Assembly: GCF_933775445.1 (NCBI RefSeq) | Contig: NC_065874.1 | Coordinates: forward strand, 18,929,001-18,993,000 | From: Argentina anserina | Lineage: Eukaryota > Streptophyta > Magnoliopsida > Rosales > Rosaceae | Direction: 5' to 3' | DNA: 64,000 bases | Shown: positions 23,116 through 33,640 of the stretch, one piece after another | Numbering within the stretch: the stretch's first letter is position 1 | Layout of the letters: each line of letters begins with the position of its first letter | Notes under the pieces: generated by a model | Databases searched by the model: none | Told to the model about the DNA's origin: nothing | What the model saw: the letters and a program-made list of their open reading frames with translations, nothing else | Position numbers and translations under genes: made by a program

Positions 23116-23297
23116 TGTTTCATGATGAAATAATTGTGTATTATTGAATGATATGGGGGCCTATATATAGGCATTACAAAACCACAATCCCTTAGGATTC
23201 GGAGTCCTAATCTATTACGGAGATGCTAATCTATCTCCTAACAGGAAACCTATTAAGCTAAGACACACAAGGGTAGAATAGTAATTCTCCCGGAACA
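23116..23297 (-). repeat. 5' LTR of the Copia element
   Basis: 182 bp, flanked on the right by the TTTAT duplication. On its left (inner) side lies CGTTATCACGC read on the minus strand, the usual place for a Copia primer site. Confidence 0.88.
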
Positions 23298-23519
23298 TTT
23301 ATGAAATTTTAATATTTTTTATTCAAAATGTTTTTTAATTACTTATAACTAAAAAGAAATTTAGATTGAAACTACATAATAAAACTTATATACGTAAATC
23401 ATCACAGATGCTAAGTGGATGAGTTATCAAACTTTTGATGATAATTTAAAGGCAATTTAGAGCTAAGATGAAAAAATTCAGTAAAGTTGAGCTAGTATGA
23501 CAAAAATATGATCAAAATA

Positions 23520-23640
23520 AACTTAAGTACCAAAATAGCCTAGATTTGATATCTTCAGGTATCAAATTGTCTGTTTTCATACATTAAGTACCAAATTATC
23601 AAACTAATCATACATTATGTACTATAGGAGAAATTTACTC
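23520..23640 (-). repeat. Right terminal inverted repeat of the MULE-like element
   Basis: Its reverse complement matches 15182-15320; it ends at GGAGAAATTTACTC. Confidence 0.65.
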
Positions 23641-23871
23641 ATCACCCCAATACCCATCAACCAAAGTGTTCCACGAAGCAACATCTCTCTCACGCATTTC
23701 ATCGAACAGCTTTTGTGCAACCCCAAACTTTCCAAACATTCAGTTCACCTCGCAACCGAGGTGTATGCGTGACGATGCAGTCAGTCGGAGTTGGGATTAG
23801 ATTTGGTAGAGGTGGCGCATTGTAAGGTGGGAGGTGCATCCTAGGAGGAGGTGAATGAGCTTTTTTACGTG
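23641..23871 (-). pseudogene. PPR-DYW pseudogene, N-terminal part
   Basis: The minus strand reads [20 protein letters not shown] then [12 protein letters not shown], ending exactly at the MULE-like TIR. Upstream is LIHLLLGCTS with stops between. This is a P-L-S type PPR repeat and the natural upstream half of the fragment at 14088-15181. It is broken again at 23872 by the hAT element. Confidence 0.7.
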
Positions 23872-23879
23872 GGTGTGAG

Positions 23880-25806
23880 CAAGGTTCAAAATATCGGTAT
23901 CGGGGGATATATCGTTTTTTTGAAAAAGGGAGATATCGGATATATCGGAGATATATCGGGGATATTGGAAAAAAATATAGTTCATCTTCCGAAATTATTT
24001 ATTTATTTATTATTGAATTACATACAAACAAATACAATTATTAATTTTATCTAGTACTAGAAAGAAGATCTAGGTGCTTTTGAAAAGATGCACGTTGGTC
24101 AACAAATCTACAATACTTTGCCCAAGACATACGAGCCATATAGTACGAATTGTAATGGTTAACATGATAGTCATATATCTCTTTTGAGCTACTAATAGTT
24201 TTTCCGAGAATGAGATAGTAAGGATGAACCCAACTCGATAATTGATCATAAACGTCTCCAAACTGACCATAATTGTAAATAGGATGACCAAATTGATAGT
24301 TGACTTCATGTGATTCGTTTGACATCCCACTGTGCTATGTGCCTAAACTGATAGAATCAAAACTTAAGGCAACTGAACTAACATCAGATGAAATATTTTG
24401 ATCATCAATGGCTCCTCTTGTCCTCCTCCTGCACCTATTTTTCTGTTGTGCACCATGACCGCCTGCTCTAGATCCATGATTCTCATCTTGGGTAGCATGA
24501 TCAAAATTACTTTCACAAGTAAACTGCTCAAATTATCCACCTACATAAAATTGTCCATATCCAAACCTTGTGTCTCCACCACTACCATCACCATTACCAC
24601 CACCAACACCACCACCATCATCATCACTATCTGAACTATCTAGAGTTGCTACACCGCCCCACACACTAGCATTATCAGAATCATCTCTCGGGTCTCCAAC
24701 TTCATCAGATAATACCTTGTTTACATCAATTCCAAAATCAGTTGCCTTTTCTACGACATGTGGATGAGGGTTGTCATTTTCATCATCAAGGTGTACATGC
24801 ATAATCCAATCATGAAGAGGATCAATGTCATTCTGAAGTGGTTCATAGCAACATGAAGTAGATCGATATAGTTGTTTTCATTGATCACATTACATTTGCT
24901 CGTTTATCATGTAGTCGTAACTTCGTGTTATAGTAGTAGTATACGAGTTTTTCCAACTTTTGATATGCAAAACGGTTCATTTTCTTTGTATGAATAAGAG
25001 AAAAAGTACTCCATTTTCTTTCACAAGCAGAAGAGGAAGCCGTTTGTGCTAAAATACGCATGTCAAATTTCAGTATTATCATCCTTCCATGATGGGTTCA
25101 CAGGTTGCTAGCAATCTATGAAGGTATGAGGGAACTTCTAGGAGACAAAGACTACAATGTGAGTCATGTTTTCTTACTTTTCCCAATAGTGCTCAAGGAG
25201 AACACTCCTTATCTAGATATCCTTTGAGAGGACGTCAAGGATATAAAGATTACTACTCTTTCTATATTCCTCGATGAGAACATTTGTTACTAAAATTCTG
25301 GATATTCTCTTATGATCGTCATGAGAGTGTGAGACTATGTTGTGACCCTTTATTTTGGATTCTCTGAAGGTCAATGAGAGCACTGGTCACTGATATGGCT
25401 TGACTTTTAAGAGTTAAGACTTGAACTTGAACTCCTCTTCTCGATATCTTTTACGAAAAATTGAAAATTAGCTGATTGAAAGACTACTCTTCTAGTCTTA
25501 TTTTTTATATCTCTCGAGGCTCGAGGTGATTAATTAATCTGAAAATCCAGGTCAATGAGAGTTTCAGACATCCTCAAATTGAGTTAAATTTTTTTAAGTG
25601 AAAATTTTCAAATATTTCTCTAAAATATCGAAGATATATCGGATATATCGTAAATATCGGAGAAATATTGGAGATATTTTATATTATCGGAGAAATATTG
25701 CAGATACGGAAAAAAATTAGATATTTACCCCTAAGATATATCGTTTTTTTGAAAAAGGGAGATATCGGAGGATATATCGGAAATATCGGGGAGATTTTGT
25801 TCCTTG
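23880..25806 (-). mobile_element. hAT transposon, internally decayed
   Basis: The ends are CAAGGTTCAAAATATC and, reverse-complemented from the right, CAAGGAACAAAATCTC, a short imperfect TIR. An exact 8-bp duplication GGTGTGAG flanks it (23872-23879 and 25807-25814), the hallmark of hAT elements. Both ends carry clusters of GATATATCGG, mostly as direct copies (~23885-23970 and ~25620-25795). The 1927-bp interior includes the transposase C-terminus on the minus strand but no N-terminal zinc finger or DDE core that I could see. Confidence 0.85.
24047..25090 (-). pseudogene. hAT transposase C-terminal fragment (dimerisation domain)
   Basis: At 24885-25082 the minus strand encodes LAQTASSSACERKWSTFSLI, HTKKMNR and LEKLVYYYYNTKLRL, the conserved hAT C-terminal dimerisation region. 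A following frame (24533-24802) carries an acidic, glycine-rich tail with DDSDNASVWGG. 24047-24325 has a third frame rich in Tyr and His. The frames do not join and the catalytic core is missing, so the element needs transposase from elsewhere. Confidence 0.75.
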
Positions 25807-25814
25807 GGTGTGAG

Positions 25815-25905
25815 GGTAAAGACGAGCCTATTTGAAATTGCCCGGTTATATGCAAAGGGGTACCAACATCATATATATTATTGTTGACATCCCTTTTCAT
25901 ACTTG
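25815..25905 (-). pseudogene. PPR pseudogene, extreme N-terminal remnant beyond the hAT element
   Basis: Continues the flanking sequence of 23871 once one copy of the 8-bp duplication is removed. No start codon of a credible PPR protein could be fixed. Confidence 0.4.
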
Positions 25906-28149
25906 TGCTACATTCCTTCGTTTCATTTTGTATGCTTTTCTAATCTTGTAATGTACCCCTCTATTTATAAAGCTCTCAAGCTAGTTACAACTTAGTGAAC
26001 TTACAACATCTCGATCCATTTTATGTTACTATACTATCTACAAAGGAAGTTGACTCACACATCAATTTTCTGTTATATCTTATGTTATAATGCTTAATAA
26101 TATTAGAAAGACTGCAATAATCTAGTTTCATTTTTGCTCATGAATAAAAATACTGGAAATGAAAGTTCATTATCCAATCGCTTCTCCGAAATTCAATGAA
26201 TGAAAGTTCATTGTCCAATCGCTCCCCCGAAATTCAATGATAAAGACACACCAAATCTCTATAAATTTTAAAAGCATTCAAGAGATTCAAGAAATTCTTA
26301 AATATATTCCTGAAAACTTTTTATCATTTCAATCTTAATCAAAATTCAAGAAATTAAAAGTATCCTTATTTAGAAATACCTAATAGTTCAAAGAGAAGGT
26401 TGCAAGTTGCAAACAAATTTAAACAGTGAGACCAATCCAGTTGAAGAAGGGACCGAAACCTGATAATGACTTTGGTTTAATCCTACTTACACGCCTAATA
26501 ATGAAGTTTTACACTGTCCCCTATTCGAAGCCAGTTAATAATGCCTATCAAGACTCGAAAGGCAAATAGGAGGGGAGTACATCACCTCTGAGAAATATCT
26601 CTATGCCAAATATGTGCCACCACTAATTAAAGCCTCCTCTAAGTGATGTTAACTGTCGAGGGTTGGCTATTATTTCACGATGTTATTGTCACTCTACAGT
26701 CTATTTTGTTCACCCTATATTTTCTTTACACCTTAATTTTATTTTTTTCCTTATTTATTTTGCTCACCCCATTTCAATACCTAATATACCCTTTTTCAAT
26801 AATACTTTGTTCACCCTACATAATATTTTTAAACTTTGAACTTACTTTGTTCACCCATTTGTCACTTTTTTTAATTCTATATTTATTTTAATAATCACTC
26901 ATAAGAAAAGATCATGAGTTATTGATTTCGGTTTTGGTGTCTTATACCAAACGATTGAAGCTAACCCGTAAAGTACTCATTCATTGTCGGTTGATCATTC
27001 AATTAAACCGTAGAACAACAAAACAATTTAAGACTCTAAACTAGACCTCACAATAAAAAGAGACATGTGACACATTACACATGTACAAGTTGAATCTAAC
27101 GTTAGACCTACTAATTAGATGTATTGGTGATACTAGTATAAAATTATTATTATTATTATTATGGAGAAGAATGAGAATGGTAGAAGATGAATGAATCCTT
27201 ACAGGAGTTATAACGGTTAAAAGGAAATCTAATTTAATTGAATCTTTAAGTTTAAGTACATCTTATGCAGAATAAAATATAGTGTAAAGAAATAAATTGT
27301 AATTTTTAACAACTTATTATACTTTAGGATAATTTTACAGCAGATTATTTTGGTATTTTAATAATTTAAAAATTTATGAGATAAATAGAATAAATTGTAG
27401 AGTGGCAATAGCCGCACCCATTCCATAAATATTAAGATATGTTCATCTTCACCAAAAAATCTTTAACAGCGACTCAGGTTTGATCTCAAATTTTGTTCGT
27501 CATTATTACTTAATCAATCACGAAACCAAATATAATTAAACCCCACACTCAAAATAATGGAAGGAAGAAGAAGAAAGAAGAACTCAGAGCTGAGCTTTTG
27601 GAAATTAAGATCAAATTGGTGAAATAGGTTATAGAGATGGCTCTAATCTAATTCTTTACAATTCGCGACCCAATGACAAAGGAGGAGCTTGGAACTCAAT
27701 CCAAGTCGCAACGTTGCAAAGGGTGAATGACTCTCAAGCAATATCGATGTTCTTATGTCATATGCAGGAGGCGACATCATCTCTACCTCAAACTGGGGAT
27801 CTGCAATTCTCCTCTTCAATGTCAGGCTTCCCCAAAATTTTAAATGCAAAATATGGATTGGAAGAAGTTGTAAAGCTTGTTGTTCCATAAGATGGATTGA
27901 ACCCAGAAACCCCCTTGTGGAAAATCAATTCAACGCATCTAATTGGAGTTCAATTTTTTTTTGTCCTATGCAAAAGAAGACAAGATCATTGTTATGAAAC
28001 AAGAAGAGTAATAGTAGATAGATTAGGAAGATAAGAAGAACAAAACGGATAGTCTTCTGGTTTGATTTAGGAGACCTTTTTGTTTTAGAAGATTTAGGAT
28101 CTGTTTGATTTATTGGAAAATATGTAATATTAAACTTAACGTTGTTGAC
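25906..28149. other. Intergenic, no gene seen
   Basis: AT-rich. 26700-26860 holds four TGTTCACCC/GTTCACCCT repeats about 40-55 bp apart. A (TTA)n run lies near 27140-27162. A minus-strand frame at 27643-27888 (81 aa) has no recognisable domain. Confidence 0.45.
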
Positions 28150-28166
28150 AACGTTGAGGGAGGGTT

Positions 28167-29070
28167 GATTTTAGAATATAACAACTTTCGTCTCTTCGTG
28201 TAGTACTACTTGCAATTAGAGAGCTCCGGTTTTAAAGGAGGGAAAAACTTTCGCCGTTGCTTGTCCGGCGGCTTCTCTATGCCGGCTTTGGCTTCCAGCC
28301 TCGTCGGTAAGGACGGGATTGTTGCCGAACGGGCTGTTGTTTTGTCTTGTTGAAGCAAGGTATTCAATGGAGGGTGTCTAGGTGTTGATGGAGGCGGGCC
28401 TGAGAGCTTCCGTCAGATTTTGGAGCATCCTTGTTTTCCACCATGGTTTGGTGGTCGTCATGAAGGTGCGTTGATGCTGACTAAGGAGAGATATGAAACG
28501 ATGGTCTGGTGCGGTGGTGGTGCGAAGTGGCCAACCGAGATCGATTACTAGATCTCAACGGTCTCTCTCTGCCTAGTCCTGCTGCAAATCTAGAATGGCG
28601 GAGCATGCGGTAGTGCCTTCAATGGTGGTCGTCGGAGGTGGTGGGATGAAGGGTCTCTCTCTTGTTTGCGTTGCATGCTCTTGGGCCGTTTTCTGAAGCA
28701 TTCTTTTGGGCTCATGCTCTTTTTGAGTCTGGGTCAGCTTTAGGTTTTTATTTTCAGGTTTTTAAGCTTGTGCATGTTGGGTTTGCCTTGACGATTTGTT
28801 AGGTTTTTTGTTCTGACTGCACGTCGTGCTCGTCCCAACTCTGTCTTTTCATTTTTATCTTTTAGTTGTCCTGTTATTAGTTGCTTGCACCTAAACTAGT
28901 ACCATTTATTTTCTTTGCAGTGTGTTGAAGTGTTTAGATAGTTGGTTTATCATATGTATCATAGTGGTACATATCACAGTGGTAGATGTTCCATGAAGCT
29001 CTGTCTATCCTGAAATAGGTGATAGCGGGTGGATATGTAATGACCTTCTTGGTTTGAGTCAGTTAAAAAA
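28167..29070 (+). mobile_element. LINE-like retroinsertion, 5' truncated, with A-tail and target duplication
   Basis: A 17-bp near-identical repeat, AACGTTRAGGGAGGGTT, flanks the segment (28150-28166 and 29071-29087, one mismatch). The right copy directly follows an A-run (29065-29072). The interior is GC-richer than its surroundings, with no complete frame, and reads like the 3' untranslated end of a plant LINE. A long target duplication plus a 3' A-tail is diagnostic of target-primed reverse transcription. Confidence 0.7.
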
Positions 29071-29444
29071 AACGTTAAGGGAGGGTTTGGCACAGGTTGA
29101 GTTAGTGGCCAACTGTCAAATTTTTATTGGTGGCACATATTTGGTATATGGATTTTTTGGTATAGGTGATGTGCTCCCAGATAGGAGATAAAAGCTCCAC
29201 TTCCAAAGAAACCCAAAAAACAAAAGAAATTTCCAACCAAGGCCTTCAAAAGAAAGGAATGAACAGTAATCTCTAGCTGCGTTTCATAACCAACTTGGTT
29301 TCGTTGTTTTAAGGTAATGGCCTCTAGGTTCTTCCAATATGAATGAAATGTTGAAATGGTTCGTTGCATGTCTTTGTTTGATTGAATCAGTTCATCAAGT
29401 TAAGGTTTATGTTTGATTGAAATAGCAAAAGGTCTCTTTCTTAG

Positions 29445-30076
29445 TAGGGGTGGGCATAAACCGAACTAAACAAGCAAAACTGACCGAACCGAACTGAAAA
29501 TATGGTTCGGTGAAGAGATGTAGTTTAAAAATAAAGAAAACCGAACTGAAACCGGTTTAAACGGTTTGAAAATGGTTTACGTGATCAAACTAACTGATTT
29601 AAAACCAAACCGACCGAATTTAATTTGATAATTTAAAAAATAATAAATAATGGGTATTAGTACAAAAAATAACAAAACATAACATAGAAGGTTGTCTAGT
29701 GCAGTTGGTAAAGCGCATGGTTGTTATATTATAGGTCAGGAGTTTGAATCTCAACATTGACATTTTGATGTTTTATTGAAAATCTATCAAAATGAGAAAA
29801 ATATACTCTTTACATAGTTATTAATGAGACGTGCGTGTGATGTACTAATTTGTGACATCATTTTTGGGTAGGAATTTAAATCTCACCTCTTGAAAATTAA
29901 AAAAAAATTACGTATGAGGTGTAAACCGAAACCGAACCGAATTTCGGTTAAACCGATTGTTTCGGTTCAGATTAATTTAATTCGGTAAATAGTTTGAATT
30001 TCTAGAAAATCGATTAAAGTGGTTCGGTTTCGGTCTAGACTAAAAACCGAACCGAACCGATATATGCCCAGCTTTA
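29445..30076. mobile_element. TIR element (hAT-like MITE) with CGGTTCGG-rich ends
   Basis: The ends are TAGGGGTGGGCATA and, reverse-complemented from the right, TAAAGCTGGGCATA. An exact 8-bp duplication TTTCTTAG flanks it (29437-29444 and 30077-30084). Both subterminal zones are filled with ACCGAACCG and CGGTTCGG motifs. 632 bp, no coding capacity. Confidence 0.85.
29690..29910 (+). mobile_element. tRNA-derived SINE-like sequence inside the TIR element
   Basis: 29690-29761 resembles a tRNA: an A-box-like TAGTGCAGTTGG at 29697-29708 and a B-box-like AGTTTGAATCT at 29741-29751, 32 bases apart. It does not fold into a full cloverleaf with a matching acceptor stem, so it is not a tRNA gene. A second GGAATTTAAATCTC motif (~29871) precedes an A-rich run (~29896-29907), a possible SINE tail. 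The right end is uncertain. Confidence 0.5.
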
Positions 30077-30591
30077 TTTCTTAGAGTTAAATCTAATGTG
30101 AACTCAAAAATATCTCATGAGAGTCCAACACATATATGCATATTGTGAAATAAGTAAAAGAGATTAATTGAATTATATTTAACTTGGATATTTATCTAAT
30201 AATCTGATTAGATAAATACAAGGAGTTCAAAATATATATATAATCTTATATCTCAGTTATCACATAAAGCTTTTGATTGGTTTGATAGAGTTGCCTTGTG
30301 AGATGAGACTCTAAGTGAACTTATCAATATATACATGGGTCTAAAATTTTCATTCTCACTGTGAAAGACACACTTGAGCATTGTGCAGAAGACTTCTATT
30401 GTCAAGGTTTCATGGCTCTCAACATGTACAACCAAGGTTGGTACTCTTCTTTATCTAAATAACTCTTGTGTGCTAGTAATTGCTAAAACATGAGACAATG
30501 TATTTATATTAATTTTATGGATCCAGTTCAACACTCTTTCCATTTCTTTCAGTCATCTCCTTCTTTCATCTGTTTATCTGATTGGTATAGG

Positions 30592-30626
30592 GGTTAGGGG
30601 TTAGGGTTTTGGGTTTTGGGGTTGTT
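30592..30626 (+). promoter_or_regulatory. Telobox-like GGGGTTAGGGTTT cluster
   Basis: GGGGTTAGGGGTTAGGGTTTT followed by GGGTTTTGGGG, ~130 bp before the first ATG of the mobile-domain pseudogene. Such short telomere-like motifs are frequent near plant transcription starts. Confidence 0.5.
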
Positions 30627-30749
30627 GTTTCAAGGTTGTTTTGCTCGATGGGATTACTCATGGTCAGAGACATTACAGATCAGTTTGTGTGTTTTCTCCA
30701 GTTGCTTTGCTGTTGTGCAAAAAAGGATCAAACTTGATCAGAGAGGAAG

Positions 30750-33640
30750 ATGGCATCCTCTAGTGATGATGCATTGGCCACCATGGCTGAAAAGAGATTG
30801 AACCAACTTATGGAGGAAATAGGCCATGCTACCACTGACTTTCGGGTTCTGATCCCTCAATCCACTTCTCAACACTTTGTCTTAGGTCCAGCACTCGAAT
30901 CAGAAAATAGCTTCCCTGACATGTATGCTGAATTTCCGAAAAGGAAAACTGAAAAAAATTTGTAATACATTGTCAAAATGCCAAGTTCTATGAGTGGTTT
31001 CATAATACGCATCGGTTTTGGCCTTCTAGTGACCTTAACTGGGTTTCTTGGTTTGAAAGAGTGGAAGCTCAAAAGAGCTATGTTTGCCATCAAGCTGGGA
31101 TCTATGACATTCTCCAGTTCTCTAAGTTTCCCATTCCTCTGAATCGTTCTTTAGTACTGGCTGGACTCTGCTTTTGGTCAACTTCCACAAACTCTTTTCA
31201 TTTCGGTCTTGGTCCCCTTACTATTACTCTCTTGGATCTTACTGCTCTGGTAGGACTTAGACCATGTGGTGCCTTTTGTGATGCTCTTGTTGCTGATTCC
31301 ATCTCCATCCCAGAGGATGATTATGGCATTGAAATTACTAAGCTCTGCAGTTTTTCTTCATTTATTCGGGGACATAACAATGTTAAAGCTGATGTGACAG
31401 ATGAAGGGCATGTAGCATTTCTTCACTATTGGCTATGCCGTTACCTTCTCTGTTCACCGTCATTCAAGATCATCGAAACCAATTTGCCTTTGGCTGTGGC
31501 TTTGTCTAGGGGTGACTTGTACGCTTTAGGACCCCTGGTTCTTGCATATTTGTATAGAGGCATCAACGACTTGATGCATTCTCGACTAAATACTACGGGT
31601 GGACCACTGTGGATTCTTCAACTCTGGCTTCATGCATACTTTCCCAAAATGCGTCCAGATTGCTTTGCAGCTCCCAAAATCATCTGTCATGGACTAAAGT
31701 ATGTTTCTTTCCAAGAGCCTATATTTTCGTTTCACGATTGTTTATCATATCTGTACCACTTAGAAAGAGAAGAGAGTTTCAACTTCAACCCGTACTCAAT
31801 GGTGTACCTCCATGGTTGATATTTCCTTGGTCCAAAATGTCTGAAACTGAATCATCTACACTCAAGGACATGTGGGCTAGCTTTCTGTTAGTCGTGATCT
31901 TCCTGTAGGTATTGCACTTCCAAAATCTGGAAGCAAAACGTTTGGTTTCGAAGCATATTGCTCAAATCTTTGTGCACGCCAGTTTGGGCTGATCCAAGGC
32001 ATTCCTGCTCCCTCATTTTTCTCTATTAATACCCATTTCGTGGAAAAGATAATTGCTCGCGGTTTTGAAGAACAACTGGAGGTGCTTAAAGTTATTACAA
32101 CTCATTTGTTCACAAAACTTGAACCTTGTTCATCAGACTATGAATTCATGCTTAACTATCATTTGATGTAACTCCAAGGGTGAGGATAATCTTTTTAAAA
32201 TTGAGTTATTTTATTTTCAATCTTTGCATTTACATATAATAATAGTTGAACATGAATTTCATGGTCAACCTCATTTTGGTTAAGCCCTTGGTTGATTGGG
32301 GGCCATTATATATTGCCTCAAAGTTGTTTACTAACTTGGCTTTGATAATGATATGAGACATGATTTAATAACTTAATGTAGACTTTCTCTGCTTGTCCTT
32401 GTTTATGCAGCGGCAGTCCCAATTCAAGACTCCAGCTCTCATCAAGAGAGAGTACCAAGGCCTGGTAGATCAAGAAAACGGATTAGGTATGTGGATAAGC
32501 AAGGAAGCTGTTTAAGTGTGACAGATGGAAAAGGAATGCCTAAAATTCAATGCCTGCGTGGACAAGGCAGAGATCATAGCAAGACAAGAATGGCTACTAA
32601 AGCATGCCATTTATGAGAAGTATAAAAAAGGGAAATTATTTGTCACACCAAGCTTGAGGAAGATGCTAGTGAGACAGAAGTCGACTTTGTGTAGGAACAA
32701 ACAAACTGACCGCACATCTGATGATCAACTCCAGAGTGTGCAAGGAAAAAGTTGTGGCAGCAAATCTACAGTGATAGAACAAGGGCATTGTTGTTTGGTA
32801 AATCTGACAGATTCTCATTTTCAGTCTCTCTCTGAGGCATCCAAAAGAAAACGAGTCTTCAGTCAAAGCAAGACTCTGATGCTGTATGTGAGGGACTCGT
32901 TGAATCAACTGAAGATAACATTAATTTGCAGGTTAATGATCCTCCACTGACAGAGACTATGGATGCTTCAACTGACAAGCTACTGAGTCAAATTTCATCT
33001 CCGCCAATAGAAGCAGTAGACCCTCAGGCACCTCAAGAGCCGAGCATTCAATTCCCATTCCATGCAGCTTCATCTCATCCCAACCTTTCCAGTTCTTGTA
33101 CCATCCCTGACCCTGAGCTCATTTTTATAAAAATGATCCTTTTATAGCAACATTGTTTATTTACCCGTACTCAGGAAATAAACACTGATGAGGTTTTCCA
33201 TACACTTGGTATGCTTTTCTTGAGTCCAAGTACCCATCAGCTACTGAAATGACAACTGAAGTTAATGAAGCATATCTTCACAAGTTAGCAGCTCGAACTG
33301 GAAGTGACAGACTACACTAACCGGATTTCTGAAGCTCAATTGCTAGATTTTTTTAATTGATTGTATAAGTACACAGAAGTCGAGAATTGAGGAACTTGAG
33401 ATGAAATTAGCAGAAGAGAAAGCTGCTTTGATTACAATGGAGAAATACCATACCAGATACAAATGCCAAATTGATGAATTGAATTACATGTGTCAACAGT
33501 CCAAGAAGATGCTTTGTGATCATTGTATTGGGTGAACAAAGCTTTGCAAGCGAGAACTGATTTTAAATCAATTGAAGCAACTTGGGTTCAGATTCAGCAT
33601 CTTGTATCTTCAATTGTTGGCAGCAAGCAGAGTTAGTATT
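30750..33640 (+). pseudogene. Plant mobile domain (PMD, MAIN-like) pseudogene
   Basis: The frame starting MASSSDDALATMAEKRLNQL at 30750 ends at 30965 beside an A-run. One frame over, 30975-31819 encodes the mobile domain: FYEWFHNTHRFWP, FPIPLNRSLVLAGLCFWSTS, FGLGPLTITLLDLTALVGLR and LNTTGGPLWILQLWL. Two more shifts (~31800 and ~31885) lead through ALKDMWAS-like and GFEAYCSNLCARQFGLIQGI sequence to a stop near 32168. A probable acceptor at 32409-32410 opens a C-terminal part, and ~33380-33640 shows coiled-coil residues (EELEMKLAEEKAALITMEKY). PMD proteins act in transposon silencing and are also captured by transposons; with three frameshifts this copy is very likely dead. Intron positions in the C-terminal half are not settled. 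Confidence 0.75.

Larger units (their letters stand above)
17272..23297 (-). mobile_element. Decayed Copia (Ty1) retrotransposon inside the MULE-like element
   Basis: The two short LTRs (17272-17447 and 23116-23297) are direct repeats starting TGTTTCA and ending CCGGAACA. Both flanks carry the 5-bp duplication TTTAT (17267-17271 and 23298-23302), which proves the unit. The minus-strand order is 5' LTR (right), primer-site region CGTTATCACGC (~23105-23115), a GC-rich leader, degenerate integrase, degenerate RT, the purine tract CAAGAGGGAG at ~17447-17456, and the 3' LTR (left). LTRs differ by about eight substitutions and an indel (~5%), so it is much older than the Gag-only element. Stops and frameshifts are frequent and it cannot encode a working polyprotein. 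Confidence 0.9.
15182..23640. mobile_element. TIR DNA transposon (MULE-like, non-autonomous), interrupted by a Copia element
   Basis: 15182-15320 matches the reverse complement of ~23520-23640. The outer end aligns as YTCCTAT-RGTAC, followed by a shared run covering AATTTGGTACTTAATGTATG and the next AAAACAGACAAT. Further matches (TTGATCATATTTTT) lie inward, so the TIRs are long and diverged. The flanks are similar 9-mers, ATCACCTAA at 15173-15181 and ATCACCCCA at 23641-23649, which would fit a 9-bp MULE target duplication after decay. Both flanks lie in PPR pseudogene sequence. Without the Copia insertion the element is about 2.4 kb, and I see no transposase. Boundaries are good to a few bases. 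MULE assignment is inferred from TIR length and the putative 9-bp duplication. Confidence 0.6.

Noticed and set aside
27643..27888. 81-aa minus-strand frame
   Set aside because: No recognisable domain, no introns or neighbouring exons that extend it; kept only as an intergenic note.
29690..29761. Functional tRNA gene
   Set aside because: A and B boxes are present but the acceptor stem and anticodon stem do not pair convincingly and the B box is mutated.
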